64,000 nt of DNA from Isoetes taiwanensis (GCA_021234155.1 JAJEKV010000071.1:6384236-6448235), one strand, 5' to 3'; numbered from the stretch's first letter, positions 11,092-24,222 are shown. Made by a program: numbers and translations. Notes: a model not told the origin generated them from the letters alone.

Positions 11092-11137
11092 TACAAGAAA
11101 TTTATCGCGGCGGCCAAGGCCGTCGCAAACATTTCTT
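11092..11137. repeat. TACAAGAAATTT / GCGGCGGCC palindrome motif
   Basis: 'tacaagaaatttatcgcgg' is followed by the palindrome cggccaaggccg. It recurs at 19,792 and twice at 24,259-24,356. The opening resembles the CACTACAAGAAA ends of plant CACTA transposons, although the leading CAC is not present here. It lies about 140 bp before the copy 1/copy 2 junction. Confidence 0.6.
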
Positions 11138-11499
11138 TGGCTCCAAACCTACCCAGTAGTAAATTATTACTAATGTCTTAACATTTGATAAATTTCTAAA
11201 CTAGATTTGGATATGGAGTGGTTTTGTATATCTCAAGCGGTATATCTCGCTCGCGGCACCGCTTGAAGTCCTCATGATTCATCTTGCAAGTGATAGAATC
11301 ACATTCAAGACCAGAATACGTCATAGCTAGACGGAGGCCAATGTTGCTGCACTCGGCAATTTGATGTATATTTATACCCACCAAAATTATTGATGGTATA
11401 TGCTCACCAAAATTATTGATAGTATATACATAGAAATTATTGGATCATATACATGTATGGTACTCGTATAATGGCAATGAACACCAATAATTCACATCA

Positions 11500-12264
11500 A
11501 TGGAGCAAAACTTTCTATTCCCATCAGGCTTGAACGACCGGAATCCGTGTCCGAGTTTTCGTTGGAATGTATGAAGAGGAGGCCGAGCTCACGGGTGGTG
11601 CGGGAATAAAGAGCCACAAGCTCGCGTTCTTGCTACAAGGATTTCTGCACACACGGGAGAGCCTGATAAAGACCTGGATCTCAGGCTGTATGGTAATCAT
11701 CCTCGGAAGATCCCGGCAATTCCTCCTATTCCTAAAGAAGCCATCGGAAGTGAGGGAGATGTTATGGCCAAAAAACTCCTGCAAGACGTGTTTAAATTCA
11801 GTTGGCAAGGTATGGAAGGAGAATACCGTTCATAAGCGATTGGTCCCGCAAGAATCGTTTCTACCTTGTTGATAAGCTCGCCCTCCGTGTAACATCGCAT
11901 TACTAGATTTCTTCTCTCGGGCTGGAGCGTTCTCTAGGGCATCACTTCATGTAGGAAGAATCAGTGCGACGTATGAGCATGACTTCGGCAAGATCAAATG
12001 CATAATGGGCATTCTGGATAGGGTCGAGAATGTCATATACCCCTTGCTTGACCCAAAGGCCATTGGCGAACGCGAAGTTTGACTATCAAAGATGGTGGAG
12101 CAGCAGGGACAGAAAATGAGGGGGGCGAATCAGGTGCTCATGCAGAGAAGGGTGAGACATCCGGCCAAGGTGGACCTGAGGGGGATGAGCAAATTGACCG
12201 CAGTAAGATTAACCCTGAAGACTACGAGAAACTCGATGATGAGCACTTTGCCCACGACTACTAA
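11500..12264 (+). pseudogene. DNA-methylase-like ORF, copy 2 (frameshifted)
   Basis: This is the counterpart of the 254-residue ORF at 2815. The ATG is kept at 11,500, but indels near 11,520-11,600, 11,826-11,915 and 12,078 shift the frame. The tail is open again from 12,079 to the shared stop after HFAHDY. Nearly every disruptive change sits where copy 1 has CTG or CAG (for example 'aatacctggttc' versus 'aataccgttc'). The gene may therefore be intact in the real genome; as written it is broken. Confidence 0.7.
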
Positions 12265-13135
12265 AAAATTGTATCTCCATATGAAAAATTGTATACAAAT
12301 TGTATTTTTGTTAATATATAACTACATGGACTTGTGTATAAAATGTGTTCTCTATAGGGAAATAGCGCGAGCGCACTTTTTGCTCGTGATAGCAAATAGC
12401 GCTTTGCACCATTTGTTTGGTTTCATCGTTAAAGCAAATACAGCGGCGCGGCGCTTATTTGCTTCATTATTAATTATCGCAGTGCCGCCATTTTGTTTGC
12501 CCGCTGGACTTTTTTCTGCATTTCAATGTCTGCTTTTGAGGTTTTCGGGGCGCTATTCCTTACATTTTCCTAGTAAATCGCGCCATGGTTCTCTTCTAAA
12601 AATCTAAAACCGCTACCGTTTTTATATCAAATGTAGCGTTTTGGCATGATAAATTTCTTCTTAAGTAAATAGTGCCATATCTATCGATAAGTCCGTGATA
12701 AAACAGGGAAGAAACTGATTTCGCAAGAAATTGGAATCACGAAATTTCCAAATTTAATGAAACTCGCTTTAAATTGTTCATAATAGAAGAACGCTTAGAG
12801 GGATCCACAACCTCTCATATTGCTAATCCATCATAATGTCATAATAGAGCAATGGACTCACGTCCGTGATCTAACCATCCAATCCAACAAGATTCAAAGG
12901 CCTTAGACTTGAGTCCGTGAAATACACACAAAAAGAAGAAGAGAATAATCGAGGTGTATGAAATGGTGCAATGCAAAACTCAATAAGGAAATACTTAATC
13001 GGTGCCCGAAAAAAATGATCATGATTAAAATCAAAGGTGAGTTGGCCTATTTATATCCGATTACATTCCCGGGTTATGTACACAACCCAATGGGCATTAA
13101 AATCCCTAAATCACAAGAAAATAAAATTTATCCTC

Positions 13136-13990
13136 CCCGATGTAGATGCTCCCCCGGTTGTTGTTTAAGATTGCGTAAAAACTCGATGTGATCATGTGAT
13201 CATGACAATTTTAAGGCGATCATTAAAAAGACCTGGTTTGGTACATACTTGGAGATGAAACGAAGTAGCCATCTTAGTTCAATTTTGTGTAACTCTTGGA
13301 GCTCTCGCAATGATGATTCAAATCTCTCAACGCATTTCTTAAAACCAAGAAAAGGAACCGCCAAGAACATGTCCTTCAAAAATTTACTATTTTTGGTAAT
13401 AAAAGGCATTAATGATAGAGCACAAAAATACGACTTTGAAATTGAGCGATGAAAAACCTAATCGGATTCTTTGAGATAGGTAAGAGGCTCGTGTGATTCT
13501 TCCTTCTTGCTTACGTAATCTGCATGACACACTCTCGAAAATCCAAGGGCTCAAACACCAAACAAAAAGCTCTCGGTTCTATCAAAACCGATCGATCCCG
13601 GATGCCGCAGCCCCATCTATCCTCCTATTTTCTAATGTCATCGCCTCATCTCGCATGATCTTGCCGCCACTGTTTGTGAAGCACCGAACGGGAATCTTAG
13701 GGCAAGCCGAGAATTCAAAAGCACCTCCACGGTTGATGTTAATGGGAATAGAATTTTGGGGCTGCCGCACGCCCCAATAATTGGAATAGAAATCGGGGCT
13801 TGATTCCACTGATCCCGCCGAGCACATGCCATTTTGTTCAAACATCGTAATTTTTCTCTCCCCTTCGCCAGATCCTCCCTCTTCCACGGTTGTGGGGCCT
13901 TTGTTTGCCGATTGTAGGGACCTCTGGCGAGAGCTCCATTCCCCGCAGACATCATATACTTTGCATCATTGCAATAATGGTCTAGGTTGG
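13136..13990 (-). pseudogene. Coding-like block of unknown function (copy 2)
   Basis: Counterpart of 4419-5290. The frame with GGKIMRDEAMTLENRRIDGA is open for about 100 codons (13,582-13,887), and MPFITKNSKFLKDMFLAVPF is kept at 13,200-13,409. The protein is not recognised. Confidence 0.3.
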
Positions 13991-14188
13991 TGCCAATTAT
14001 TGGTCAATTCATGTGTAAATTATCCCTCACACACACAGACAGAGACTCAAAAGTAGAGAGTCTTAAATAGTTAAGCTTTGAGTTAACCAATGGAGTGGGC
14101 ATAGTTCACAAACTTGAGCTTGTGTTTCAAGTTTTAGGCATCTGTAACTCATAGAATTGTATCCATTATCTAAGATTTGGATAGAATT

Positions 14189-14506
14189 CACGGACTTCAG
14201 TCCGTTATCTTAGATTTGGATAGGCCTATCCAAATCTAAAATTGACTGTAGCATAATTCAATTATTGTTGCTTGAGATTGTGTCGATTATCAAGATTTGG
14301 ATAAAATTCAGGACTTGAGTCCGTTATCTAAGATTTGGATAGACTTGACTGTAGTATTATTCAATTATTGTTGCTTGGGTTTGTCACTTTAGAAATAAAA
14401 TACATAGAGTCATATGGTTCATGGAATTTCATCCATTTCTAAATATATGGCTCATCCCATAGTTTAACATAAAGTCCAAAGGTATCTTCACCGGACTTAA
14501 GTCCGT
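14189..14506. repeat. Palindromes of the CACGGACTTNAGTCCGTG type, copy 2
   Basis: Counterparts of the copy 1 set at 5506-5823 lie at 14,189, 14,310 and 14,489. Two of the three carry one-base changes inside the left arm ('cacgg' to 'cagg', 'cacgg' to 'caccgg'). Confidence 0.7.
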
Positions 14507-16089
14507 GATTGAGCTGCTTGCTCATAGGAATTTTCACAATATTGAGCTCGTAGTTCATAGATTTGAGTCTATAACTTGGGGCTCAAAATGTAGGACTTGA
14601 CATTAGCATGTAATTGTTGGTTTGGGATTTGCTTGTCGTGGTACTATAACTTCTCAACTTGATTGTTGGCTATGTTCATCGTTACTTGTTGGTTGGGGCT
14701 CTTCTTATATTGCATATACTATTGTGCGTACATGATTGATTTTAGAGAATTTATGACTATAATTGATAGTAGAACATTATTGTAGCTTACATCGATGTTA
14801 TTGGATTTAGATTGGAGAAACATTGTAGATAGCTCCGTAATATTAACCTAGCCAGAATATCCCAACCCTAATCCTTTTCATTCTCCTCACCTTGACCCTA
14901 AAACCTGACATGCAAAGAGAGGCTTATATTACAATCTCTTGGGGTCATGCCTAGGATTACATTTAGGGGGTTATCATTTTCATGCTCTCTATTCTATTCT
15001 ATTCTATAAAATAGGTTTTTAAGTTAGGTTCATGTTAAACTCGAAATTTGCAAGCTCACTTTGTCACCCATATGGATTAGGATTAGGGCCAAGGCATATA
15101 AGGGATAGGATTATGCTAGACGTTATTAGGTTTAGATACACATTAGGACTATCTATAACATTTGCCACTTGTGCCATAACATGTAACATTTTTTGTTGTA
15201 GACATATAAATTATTTTTAGGTTCACTTAATTAAATATGCACTTTTGACCTCTTTTTTATCGCGTGGTACTATACAAATCATGTTATGTATAAATATGTC
15301 TAAATGGTAGACATCCATCTGAAATGTAGTGTCCAATGGACGATCAATGATATTCATGGTGCACTTGAAGAATAAGAGTCATCAAGACTTTGTTTGAAAC
15401 ATAGGGAAAAACTCAAATACCCTTATGTTTTGCTAAAATTAATAAAACGCCCTAGTTTTGGGGGTATTTTTATGGAAATGATCATAACTTTTTGTGCCAA
15501 ATGAGAATAAGTCTTTCAGATATATTGTAGAAGAGGTTGAGATCTTTCCATGAAAGTTAACATCTCCTCGAATCGATTCAAACCTCAAGTTATGGTCTCA
15601 GAAATCCTCCGAAATTTCTACAATTTTCTTATGTATTAAAAATAGCATAACTTGTGATTTAAGACTCGCTTTATATGATCTTACATTTGATAGAAAGATC
15701 TCATCCTCCCTTACAATAGTTCTGAAAAGGGTCATTCTCATTTGGATCATCACAAAAAGTTATGATCATTTCCATAAAATCCCTTGAACATAATGTGACG
15801 AGGCTTGTGGAGAGGGATGGCTAAAAGAGTCTCATTTTTTATGAGATCAACCTAGTTTAGCATGTCCGAGAATCATGGTAGCAAAGTGCATCAAATTATT
15901 AACCGCAACTATCAAAATGCGCAGAACTAGATTGTAAGATAAAATATGTATCAAACTTGATGCGTGGACTTGTTTCAACATTTTATATAATTTGTTAAAT
16001 AACATTAAATACTAACCAAATGAAGTTAAAATGGGAAGTGGGATTCTCTCAATTTAATTGCATAAGGCTTGTATGTTATATGCACTAAA

Positions 16090-17500
16090 ATTGTGCACCC
16101 GATCATTCCTCCAATGCAGACTTTGAATTTCTTGTTGAATCTTAAAGCTGTAATTTTCAACAAAATCAATCATCAAACTATTGCATCCTTTGGAAATGTT
16201 TCCAAACACTCCTTGAATTGCCCGGCACGCCATCTACCCTCACAGCTTGTGTGGAATGAATTCCTTCAAAGACTTTTCGACATTCGGAAAATATCAAGAA
16301 GACTTGTGGTCTTGTAAAACCGGTTTTATCAATCGCTTTTTTTTCCCAAATTTTATAACCTCCTTTGTCAATAGGTTCTTCTACAGATTCATTACCTTGT
16401 GATATGTCTTCCACTCCACCTGCACACCAGTTTTGAAATTCTCTTCTTTTGGACATGTTGGCAGCTTGCTAGGTCCACACTTATTACACTTGAGAGTTAG
16501 GCAGTCATGTGCATACCATTCTTCACTTTCATCTCTTGGACAAATAAGAGACGTCCAAAGCTCACTTGTTGAAGCATAGGTGCTCTTCCTTGCCATGCAT
16601 GTTGGTCCAGGACTACAAACTTCACACGTGCATTTACAATTTGGACCATGACTTTTTTCATCATGTCTTACTTTGTTAATTGCAAGTCGAATAAAATCTG
16701 CTCTCATATAATAGACACAACATCATGTCTCTCTGTCCTTTACTTTCCTAACATAAGGGGGTTTCAAGGCATTTAAAACTGAGAAAGAAACCTCAAACTT
16801 GATGAAACAATTCTAACTACAAATGTAAGCTAAATTTATCAATGCAAATACCTCTATTATAGCAAGTACCTGTATTATGAGAGTCAGATCCAACCTCTAC
16901 AGCATTGCCAACATCCATAACTTCAGCATCCTCAAATGAGATTCCACCATATTCTCCTGTAATTTTAGCATGTCAGTTTAGTTTTTATAAACCAAGTAAC
17001 AAATTTAAATTGCATACTCGACATGTTGAAATCATGTTCAAAGTCCATAAATTCAGCACCCATCTTTGAAGCAAAGACCATTGAATGAATGACATTTCCT
17101 ACCGAAAGCAAGACATTACATACATCGGCAATTTAGAACAAAAAAAAAAATCAGCAATTTAATAGCAGAAGCATTTAACAAGGACTACCTTATCTTTCAT
17201 CTTCATGATGGAATTCTTGATCTGAATTTTCGACTTCATATGTAGTTTCTTCATTCCTTGTGAAATCCACTGTTTCAGATGAAATGTGAGTGCCAGCTTC
17301 GATTTGTATAGGTTATTCTTCGAGGTAATTTTCTACAAATTGTGACCAGCACTCCAGAAATCGTTTGGAATTGTTGACGAACTCTTGCATGCCCGCCAAA
17401 GCATTCTCCCGCATCAAATTACGACAATGCTTGGACATGTAGCAAGGAATTCATCTTTCAACTCAAGAACCATACCGTGCTTCAAGAAACGTTGAAACAT
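16090..17500 (-). pseudogene. Decayed transposase-like gene (copy 2)
   Basis: Counterpart of 7405-8890. A 108-codon ORF (16,381-16,707) joins MRADFIRLAINKVRHDEK, CKCTCEVC, SELWTSLICPRDESEEWYAH and KCNKCGPSKLPTCPKEE in one frame and continues to VEWKTYHKVM. The upstream part reads MRENALAGMQEFVNNSKRFL and DFTRNEETTYEVENSDQEFH. This copy is the better witness for the N-terminal two thirds; copy 1 is better for the start of the FIPHN block. The gene is still interrupted. Confidence 0.5.
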
Positions 17501-18192
17501 CATAATTGAAGGTTAAAAAAGATTTGAATTGGGTGGGGAAATTCCAATTCGAATTGGAGATTGCAAACTAAAATTTCGGGATCGATGACTTGGCCAAAAA
17601 TAGCGATTCGATGGATCTTGACTCCGCTCAAGGCTGGCTATGGTGTGAAGTGCCCTGAATAAAACATGAAGGGCCAGTCGAAAAAATTTGATGACGGGTA
17701 TCAAGACCTTACCAAAGACCAATGTCGGACATGATTTTTTGAGTAGGTAAAAAAAAAAAAAGCACCCATTCATAGGTACTTTGCGCTCCGAGATCACTTG
17801 GAAGAGAAAGCAGTGGCTTCTTCCCGACGCCTATTCCGGCCTTAGACGTTGATTTTTAGACGGAAAAAAAAAAACGAAAAAGCTTAGTTTTTAGGCGTAA
17901 CAATATTACCCTATCTATTCTCTCGCCAATGCATCATGTGGTTCAACTCTTTCAATTTTATTCTTGGCGCAAGAGCCAAAAAAGAAGATTTAATGCATTA
18001 AACCATATTGATAATGACATAAGGACAACTGAGCAATCGATTGCACCATAGTGTAAGAAATGAGATCGAAGCTAATCTTGCTCTTCCAACCATCAAACAT
18101 CACAATGAGAGAGAATAAATGACTAGCCAAATCCTATCCTCCTAAATATCTCAATGATCTAAGAAGAATCTAAGTATTCCACATGCTTTGGC

Positions 18193-18274
18193 GTGGATGT
18201 GCGTGAGTGGTTATTGGGCATGACTAGAAATCATGTGGGCTTTGCTCGCATAGGTTCGAATCCTATCATCCACG
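18193..18274 (+). tRNA. tRNA-Ser(AGA), copy 2
   Basis: Same 82-nt gene as at 9499, with perfect acceptor, anticodon and T stems and B box. It differs in the D arm (tgcgtgagtgg instead of tgccagagtgg), which damages the A box and D stem, and in one variable-arm base. The D-arm change coincides with a CAG in copy 1, so it may be a sequence error rather than a real mutation. Confidence 0.9.
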
Positions 18275-19791
18275 TGTAGGAGCTTGTTGATATTATTTTA
18301 TAGTCCCTATTACATACATCCATTCGATTAATATTTAGAGTTTGTCATTCATATTCCCCACGCACTCTTCCACTGACGCAATATTTCGGGTTTATGCATA
18401 GCCCCCATTAAAGGCAGTAGAGATGGTTAGAGAAGGGGATAATTCCCTCAACCAGCACACATCCAAACCAATTTAGTACACATCCAACCCATGAGCAAAC
18501 AGCCTAACCAATTAATATGCAACATACATATACAATTGGAGATGAGCACATATGCACATCGTTTTTTCAAGAGGTGCAAGGAACATAATCCCAAGCATGT
18601 TTGCAAGTACCCTCCGAGTGATGTGTGCGGCCATCACAAGCCATAAGATCAAGGAAGAGGTGTCTTGCTCCAGACCTGAAGGGAGAGTGCACGTATCTAG
18701 TGATGACTTCTGTCAAGCCTTGGCAACCCAAAAGTCTAGAAGGACAGAGGTCAAAAAAGTTGAAGATGGAGCAACTCCAACATTTCGAAAGATCGAGGTC
18801 GCAAGGAGGAGCTGTCATCGAGAAACACCCCCTATGATGGATCGATGCAAAGAACAACTGGTAGTCCTTTATAGAGCCCTATTATGGGTGACAGGCCAAG
18901 CAAGATGATGAAGATGTGCAAGTCATATGCAGCCATAAAGACACACACATTTACTCTGATGATGCTCGAGTGGTGGCGTGAGTGTTGTAGGCATTGAGGG
19001 ATACTTACCTATGGTTAGACCTGTGCCAAACTCAATCAACATAGGTCACCAATTAAGAGATAGAACTTGGCCAAAGAAGGAGGTAGAACCCCAACAAAAT
19101 GTCGACATTGGCCATGGCAATTCCATGAGCTAGACAATACGGGGTTAGATGAATTATGCCGCAGCCAATTCAGGAACCCAACACCACCGTGATAGGGCCG
19201 TGGATAAGGCAAGGATTATAAAGGAGATGGTGAAAATTAGAGTGCACTTAGATCCCTGTGGGGTATGATTCCGGGAGGATCGGGATCCCACAAGAAGCAT
19301 GCCTTATTGCGCAAGAATCAGGCAAAAATCTTGCAAAATCAAGGTAAAGTCCGATGGGTTTTTCTCGCCCGATCCTCGGCGAATCGGATGGGATCTGTTC
19401 GTGCGGGTGGTCGGAATCAGTTGGAGGAGCGGATTCGGTAGCGGAGGAGGAGGAAGTAGAGAGAGCCGCTGAATGTAGCACTCAAAGCGGGCAAAAAATA
19501 TCCCAAAACAAGAAGAACCCATTAACCGCATGGGGTTGATAGTGGGATCCTCGAGGAGGGGATCCCATTTAGTGATCCCCGAGGGCGGGATCAGCCCAAA
19601 CCAAGGTACATTTATCTTCACCCTCTATAGCTCCGTAGCTTCATCCGTATACCTTAGACAATTGCACCCTAGCATTCGAAAAGCCATAGATCCGTTCTAA
19701 ATAATCAAAGAACAAAGCAATATGATGCATTGGTTTCCGTTTATTCATGTAAACATGTATAGATAGATACCTTTAAAAGCAATTTTAACCG

Positions 19792-19837
19792 TACAAGAAA
19801 TTTGTCGCGGTGGCCAAGGCCGCCGCAAACATTTCTT
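19792..19837. repeat. TACAAGAAATTT motif, copy 2
   Basis: Counterpart of 11,092, with the palindrome changed to gtcgcggtggccaaggccgc. It lies near the right end of the duplicated unit. Confidence 0.6.
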
Positions 19838-19925
19838 TGGCTCCAAACCTACCCAGTAGTAAATTATTACTAATGTCTTAACATTTGATAAATTTCTAAA
19901 CTAGATTTGGATATGGAGTGGTTTG

Positions 19926-22230
19926 TAGTTACCCAAAAGTTATAGTGAAACCATAGAGATGGAGATAATTCCACTGTTTTCATTTGATGGATGTGAGTTG
20001 AAAAGGTTTTGCTCTTAGAGACAGATAAAAAAAATTGCATAGATCATTGGATAAATAGAAGGGATTCGATGTCAATTTGGAAGAGTTTAATAAGGCTATG
20101 TGTGTACCACAAGGAAAACGGAGATTCACAAGAGGGCAAGGCATCACCTCAAGAAAGAAGGGTCAAACATGAAAATAGAGAAAAGAAGCTTTAAGAACTT
20201 GGAATAAAGATCAAGATAACCAAGACCATGTTAGAAGGGGATGAACTAGAATTTTTAAAGCTATCATGGAGAAGTTGCAAGATTTCCTGATAAACCATGC
20301 CCTATTAGCCTAAAGTCTTCTATGTGGCTTTTCAATTGATAGCTAGCGTTCAATTTCAGAAGGGGTATTACAAAATAACCTGACCTAAATGACTTGGCTT
20401 AATTTCTTAATAATACTACTAGAGGATACCCTTAAGAACTCCACAAATATTAAATTGCATTATAAAATGTACACCATTCTTGGGTTTTATTGCACGTTGG
20501 TATCTGCAATGGAATCCAACATTTTGGCATTAAGACACAACCATTGAGCACTTGAGATGAATCGAAATATTTAAACGAATATAGTAAGAAACGTATTGTG
20601 CTTTGACAATTCCTTTGGCAAGGCTTTGTGCAGTCCATTCATTCGCAAGATTAGTGTTGTGGTTGAAGAGATCTTATTGACATTGCAAGCCTCTTGGATT
20701 TGGGACATTACAAAATGGGCTCTACATGGATTTGTCTTCAAATTCCAATTGCTCTTATTATTAACGATCTGCTCTTTAATAATAAAGAAAATAAAAACAG
20801 ACAGGAAGTAGAAGGATTTTATTAACCACCTGTTGGGTCTAATGTTGTAGGGTCTATTAGACATAGGGTCTATTAGACAGCATTATAAACCTGCAAGCCT
20901 CCTAGTTGCTTAACATGCACTATTGTTAAAGAGCATTACCCAAGAATTTTGATTCATTGCCATGTTGGCTGAAGTAAAAATAAGCTCTGGTGTCAGCACT
21001 TGGCCCCATTGATTTTCTTCTCTGTTGGACTGCTTATGCCTTGAGTCTCTGATTGTTTTATTGTCTTGGAAGTTGGTAACACGACTCCATTAATATCTGG
21101 AGATTTCCTTCTTTTCAAGATGACCCCTCCATTGGATCATCTCTCTGTGAGGTTTCGCCCTGTATGCTATTGCACGAATCAGGACAATCCTATAAGCCCA
21201 ATGGGGTCATGAATTAATTTGAGATTTTCCTGGTGCATTAACAAAATCATGCCTGGCAGTTTGATTCCGACTCTTCACAGTATCAAAGGGAGCAAATGCT
21301 TCCTTCTAATATGCAATCTTAAAACATAGCTCAGGCTAGGAATCCTTCGGATTAACCTGTGCTTAAGAAAGTTAAGAAAAGAGAAGGCACCGGAGCTCAC
21401 ATGCTTTGTCGCTGAGCTCGACCGAAGTTTCGCAAAAGGTAACCGTGGGTATTTAATTTAAATTTGTTTTGCCAAATTTATTTGAGAGATTATGCTCACG
21501 CCTAACAAATGCAAACTGTGAGCTAAAACATCTAGAGCGTAAGATGTGCGTAGTCTCTATGCTTCTCGCTAACCTCGTTTAGACCTGGCAAAGAACTACT
21601 CCATGAAACATGCCGCACTCGAGACTTTCTTACACGCTTTATGCTTTGTTGCTCCAAGACAAAGCTTCTAGAGCAACTACTCCATGAAACATGCAAAGAC
21701 CAAGAAAAACTTTCTTTCTTCCGTGAAGTTTCAAATCTCAAAGCCGAGAGCCACATTCGCCGACATGGCAAAAAGCCCCCGAGACCTACCCAATTCATCA
21801 GGCTCGGTTTACCCATAACCCGAGCTCGATCACAAACCCAGACTGGTTATGAACTAGGCTTGCATTTAGCACTTTCACTGCCACCTCCAATCCATCGTTT
21901 ACCAAGAATCCTCTATTATACACGCAAGAAGACCTCCCTCTTCAAAGTACTTGGCTAAACCCTTTCGTGGCAATCTTTAGTGCAGCATAATCAAAATCCT
22001 TAATACCAACATCCTTCAGCTTTGCTTTCCAGTTCTGCTCATCCGACTTCTGCTTTTTTCACATTCATTCCATCTCTATTATCTGCAGGAGCCGGTTCTG
22101 AACGATTAAGCAGGCCCGACTTGTAAACATAGAAAACATTTTTTTAATGGCTTGTCCGTTCAGGATCCTACATGGCGGCACATTTGCTCTAGCCCACTCC
22201 ACTGTAAGAACCAGAATCAACACCCATATA
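19926..22230. other. No gene seen
   Basis: Unique sequence after the duplication. Only short unconvincing ORFs are present. A short direct repeat of 'actactccatgaaacatgc' occurs at about 21,595 and 21,677. 'gggtctattagacatagggtctattagacag' near 20,850 is a 16-bp tandem pair. Confidence 0.45.
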
Positions 22231-22389
22231 GATGCTAGAAAAAAAAGAATCCTCATGGGTAGTTCGGCCTCCATCCCGCCACTATAAACGAGACTTCAAC
22301 TTCAGCTTTGATGCTAAAAAGAGAAGAATCGCCAGGGGTAGTGCGGCTTCCATCACGCTACTATAAAGGAGACTTCAATTTCAGCTTTG
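22231..22389. repeat. 79-bp tandem duplication with TATA-like words
   Basis: Two units begin with 'gatgcta' at 22,231 and 22,310 and end with 'cttcagcttt' / 'tttcagcttt'. Each contains 'actataaa' about 25 bp before its end. Identity is about 85 percent by eye. The TATA-like word could be a duplicated core promoter, but no gene is tied to it. Confidence 0.7.
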
Positions 22390-22744
22390 GTTCGACTGGC
22401 ACCTGTTCTTCCTCTTTATATGAAGAGAAAGACGAGTCTAGATCTTGGTTCGGGAAATTTTTGAACTACTCAAGGAAAATTTCCTGTATTTTGTAAACAA
22501 ACCTGCTAATTGCTAATTCCTACCTACAACTTCCTGTAGCTTCGAATCCAAAAAGCTAATTTCCTGCAAATTAAAACCCTGCTTACAAAATACAAAAACA
22601 ACAAGCAAAATTTGGAATTTAAAATTTGATTCACAGTTCAAAATACAAAATGTAATATTAATAAAGCATTGAAGAAATTACAGAAACATATTTCTTTCTC
22701 CTTAAAAGGAAATAGTTGCAACAAGTTATTGTGCAAGTGGAAAG

Positions 22745-23032
22745 TTATGGTGCTGCAGGAGCATATGGAGGGATAATGGATGTGATACCAGCAGCTATAG
22801 TGCCTGCAAAACCAACCAAGACAAAACATTCAATTAATTGTCCTAAAAGTTCAAAAGACAAAGACCAAGTGATTCCAATAAGGCAACATAATGCATCCAT
22901 AAAATCTTTAAATCCATTCAAGAAAATGACAACAGAACAGACCAGATAGAATACATATGAACTTGAAAGAAAAAAAAAGAGTGAATTAAAAAGCAAAAAT
23001 GTTCCTGCTCCAGCTTTTCTGAAATATGGCAT
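22745..23032 (-). CDS. Possible multi-pass membrane protein, unidentified
   Basis: This 95-codon ORF has two or three hydrophobic stretches: FLLFNSLFFFLSSSYVFYLV running into VVIFL, and LIECFVLVGFAGTIAAGI followed by TSIIPPYAPAAP at the end. Just upstream in another frame is a plausible continuation (IMDGVIPISLLEAIALQVEC), so the real gene may start earlier through an intron or a frameshift. Farther upstream at about 23,780 a Met-started, Leu/Cys-rich hydrophobic peptide (MAQQGQPLCSS...) could be a first exon, which is speculative. No family was recognised. Confidence 0.3.
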   Translation of the reverse strand: MPYFRKAGAGTFLLFNSLFFFLSSSYVFYLVCSVVIFLNGFKDFMDALCCLIGITWSLSFELLGQLIECFVLVGFAGTIAAGITSIIPPYAPAAP

Positions 23033-24222
23033 TCAACTTGTAAAGCAATGGCTTCAAGCAAAGATATAGGTATCACTCCATCCATAATATCAAACCTAAT
23101 CCGAAGACTCAAGCCATCTGCAAACATCACATTGTTGCAAAACAGCTCAAAACCGAGTCACCACCAGCCTGATATCCCAGTGTTATTCAGCTTCAGAAAG
23201 CACAATCTAGATATATAGAGTACAAGCATTACCTACAAGAACATGAGTTGCTCATCTCCTCCTTTTAGAACTTGGAATTTTCTCAAGAAAGATCTGCCTC
23301 CTCAAACCCGCAAAGAAACAATTTTACAATATAAAATGTAGCAGTAATCGAAAGCATATAAATCGGGCTAACCTTTGCGAGCACATTTTGAAAGCAAGAA
23401 GGGCAAAGGATGCACCACATTGCATCCACATTCCGCCTTCTTGTTGGTCATAGAAAGGAAATATGAAATGAGAGACATACAATCGATTGTTTATTTGCTA
23501 AAATGCATCACATCATCATTTAGAAAGAGCAAAGATCAACCACCAAGATATAAAACTTGTGCTAGATGATGCTGGCATGCTGGTTCCACTAAATGATAGA
23601 GTGGCACCGCTTAGACAAGGCATTTACGCGATATCCTTCAACAATCGTTCCTTCCTCTTCTTTGCCAGACCGAAACATAGAGGCAAGCACAAGCAAAATA
23701 GAGGCAAGCACAAGCAAAGAAGCAAAAGCAAATCTAAAATCTTGATGGAGGAACAGAGCGGCTGCCCCTGTTGAGCCATCCCTCAAGATAAAGAGAATCG
23801 AAAGTAAGTTAGCCCTAAAAAAAACCTAAAAAAGGAGACAAAATTGGGTCTCGTGGGAATTCCGGGAAAAAAAATTTATTATTGCTAAATTTCCGCCTCT
23901 TAAAATTAGACACGTATGTTTTCCTATAAAGTGCTATTTTTGATCGGGAGCAGATCCGGTTAAGTTTTTGTTAACAAGAGTTTTTTCAATTTTGCACGGT
24001 GGTTTGCTATTGTTCCGGGGAATTACCCGAACCAAGGTCTAGATCCCTCCAAAACAATCGAAGCCTCCAGAACTCTAATTGGCGCCTCTAGAAGAAGAGG
24101 CTGGATGTTCTAGAATCTCCTCAACAGCTTCCAGAAAGACCTGTATTCGTCCAAAATTTTCTGGTGCTTACACGTCACTAATCCTAACCACAGAAGATAT
24201 TTCTTAAAATAAGCTAAATTTA
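23033..24222. other. Non-coding, or introns of the preceding gene
   Basis: No supported gene. At 23,681-23,720 'gaggcaagcacaagcaaa' is tandemly duplicated. Runs of A (23,818 and 23,866) and mixed sequence fill the rest. Confidence 0.35.

Larger units (their letters stand above)
2520..11232. repeat. 8.7-kb tandem duplication, copy 1
   Basis: This block (about 8,713 bp) is followed directly by a second copy of itself. Homology begins at 'tcaagcggtatatctcgc' here and restarts with the same words at 11,233. Content in order: a 30-bp triplet repeat, a methylase-like ORF (+), GC-rich palindromes, an unknown coding-like block (-), 'cacggactt' palindromes, a transposase-like relic (-), tRNA-Ser (+), and a TACAAGAAATTT-type motif near the right end. 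Long stretches such as 6,181-6,540 match copy 2 almost base for base, so the duplication is recent. Remaining differences cluster at CAG/CTG. Confidence 0.93.
11233..19925. repeat. 8.7-kb tandem duplication, copy 2
   Basis: This is the second head-to-tail copy (about 8,693 bp). It follows the order of copy 1 throughout. Homology to copy 1 ends after 'ggatatggagtggttt', beyond which the sequence is unique. Against copy 1 it carries many small changes at CAG/CTG, such as 'ccaggtccag' becoming 'ccgtgtccg' near 11,540, with near identity between those sites. Confidence 0.93.
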
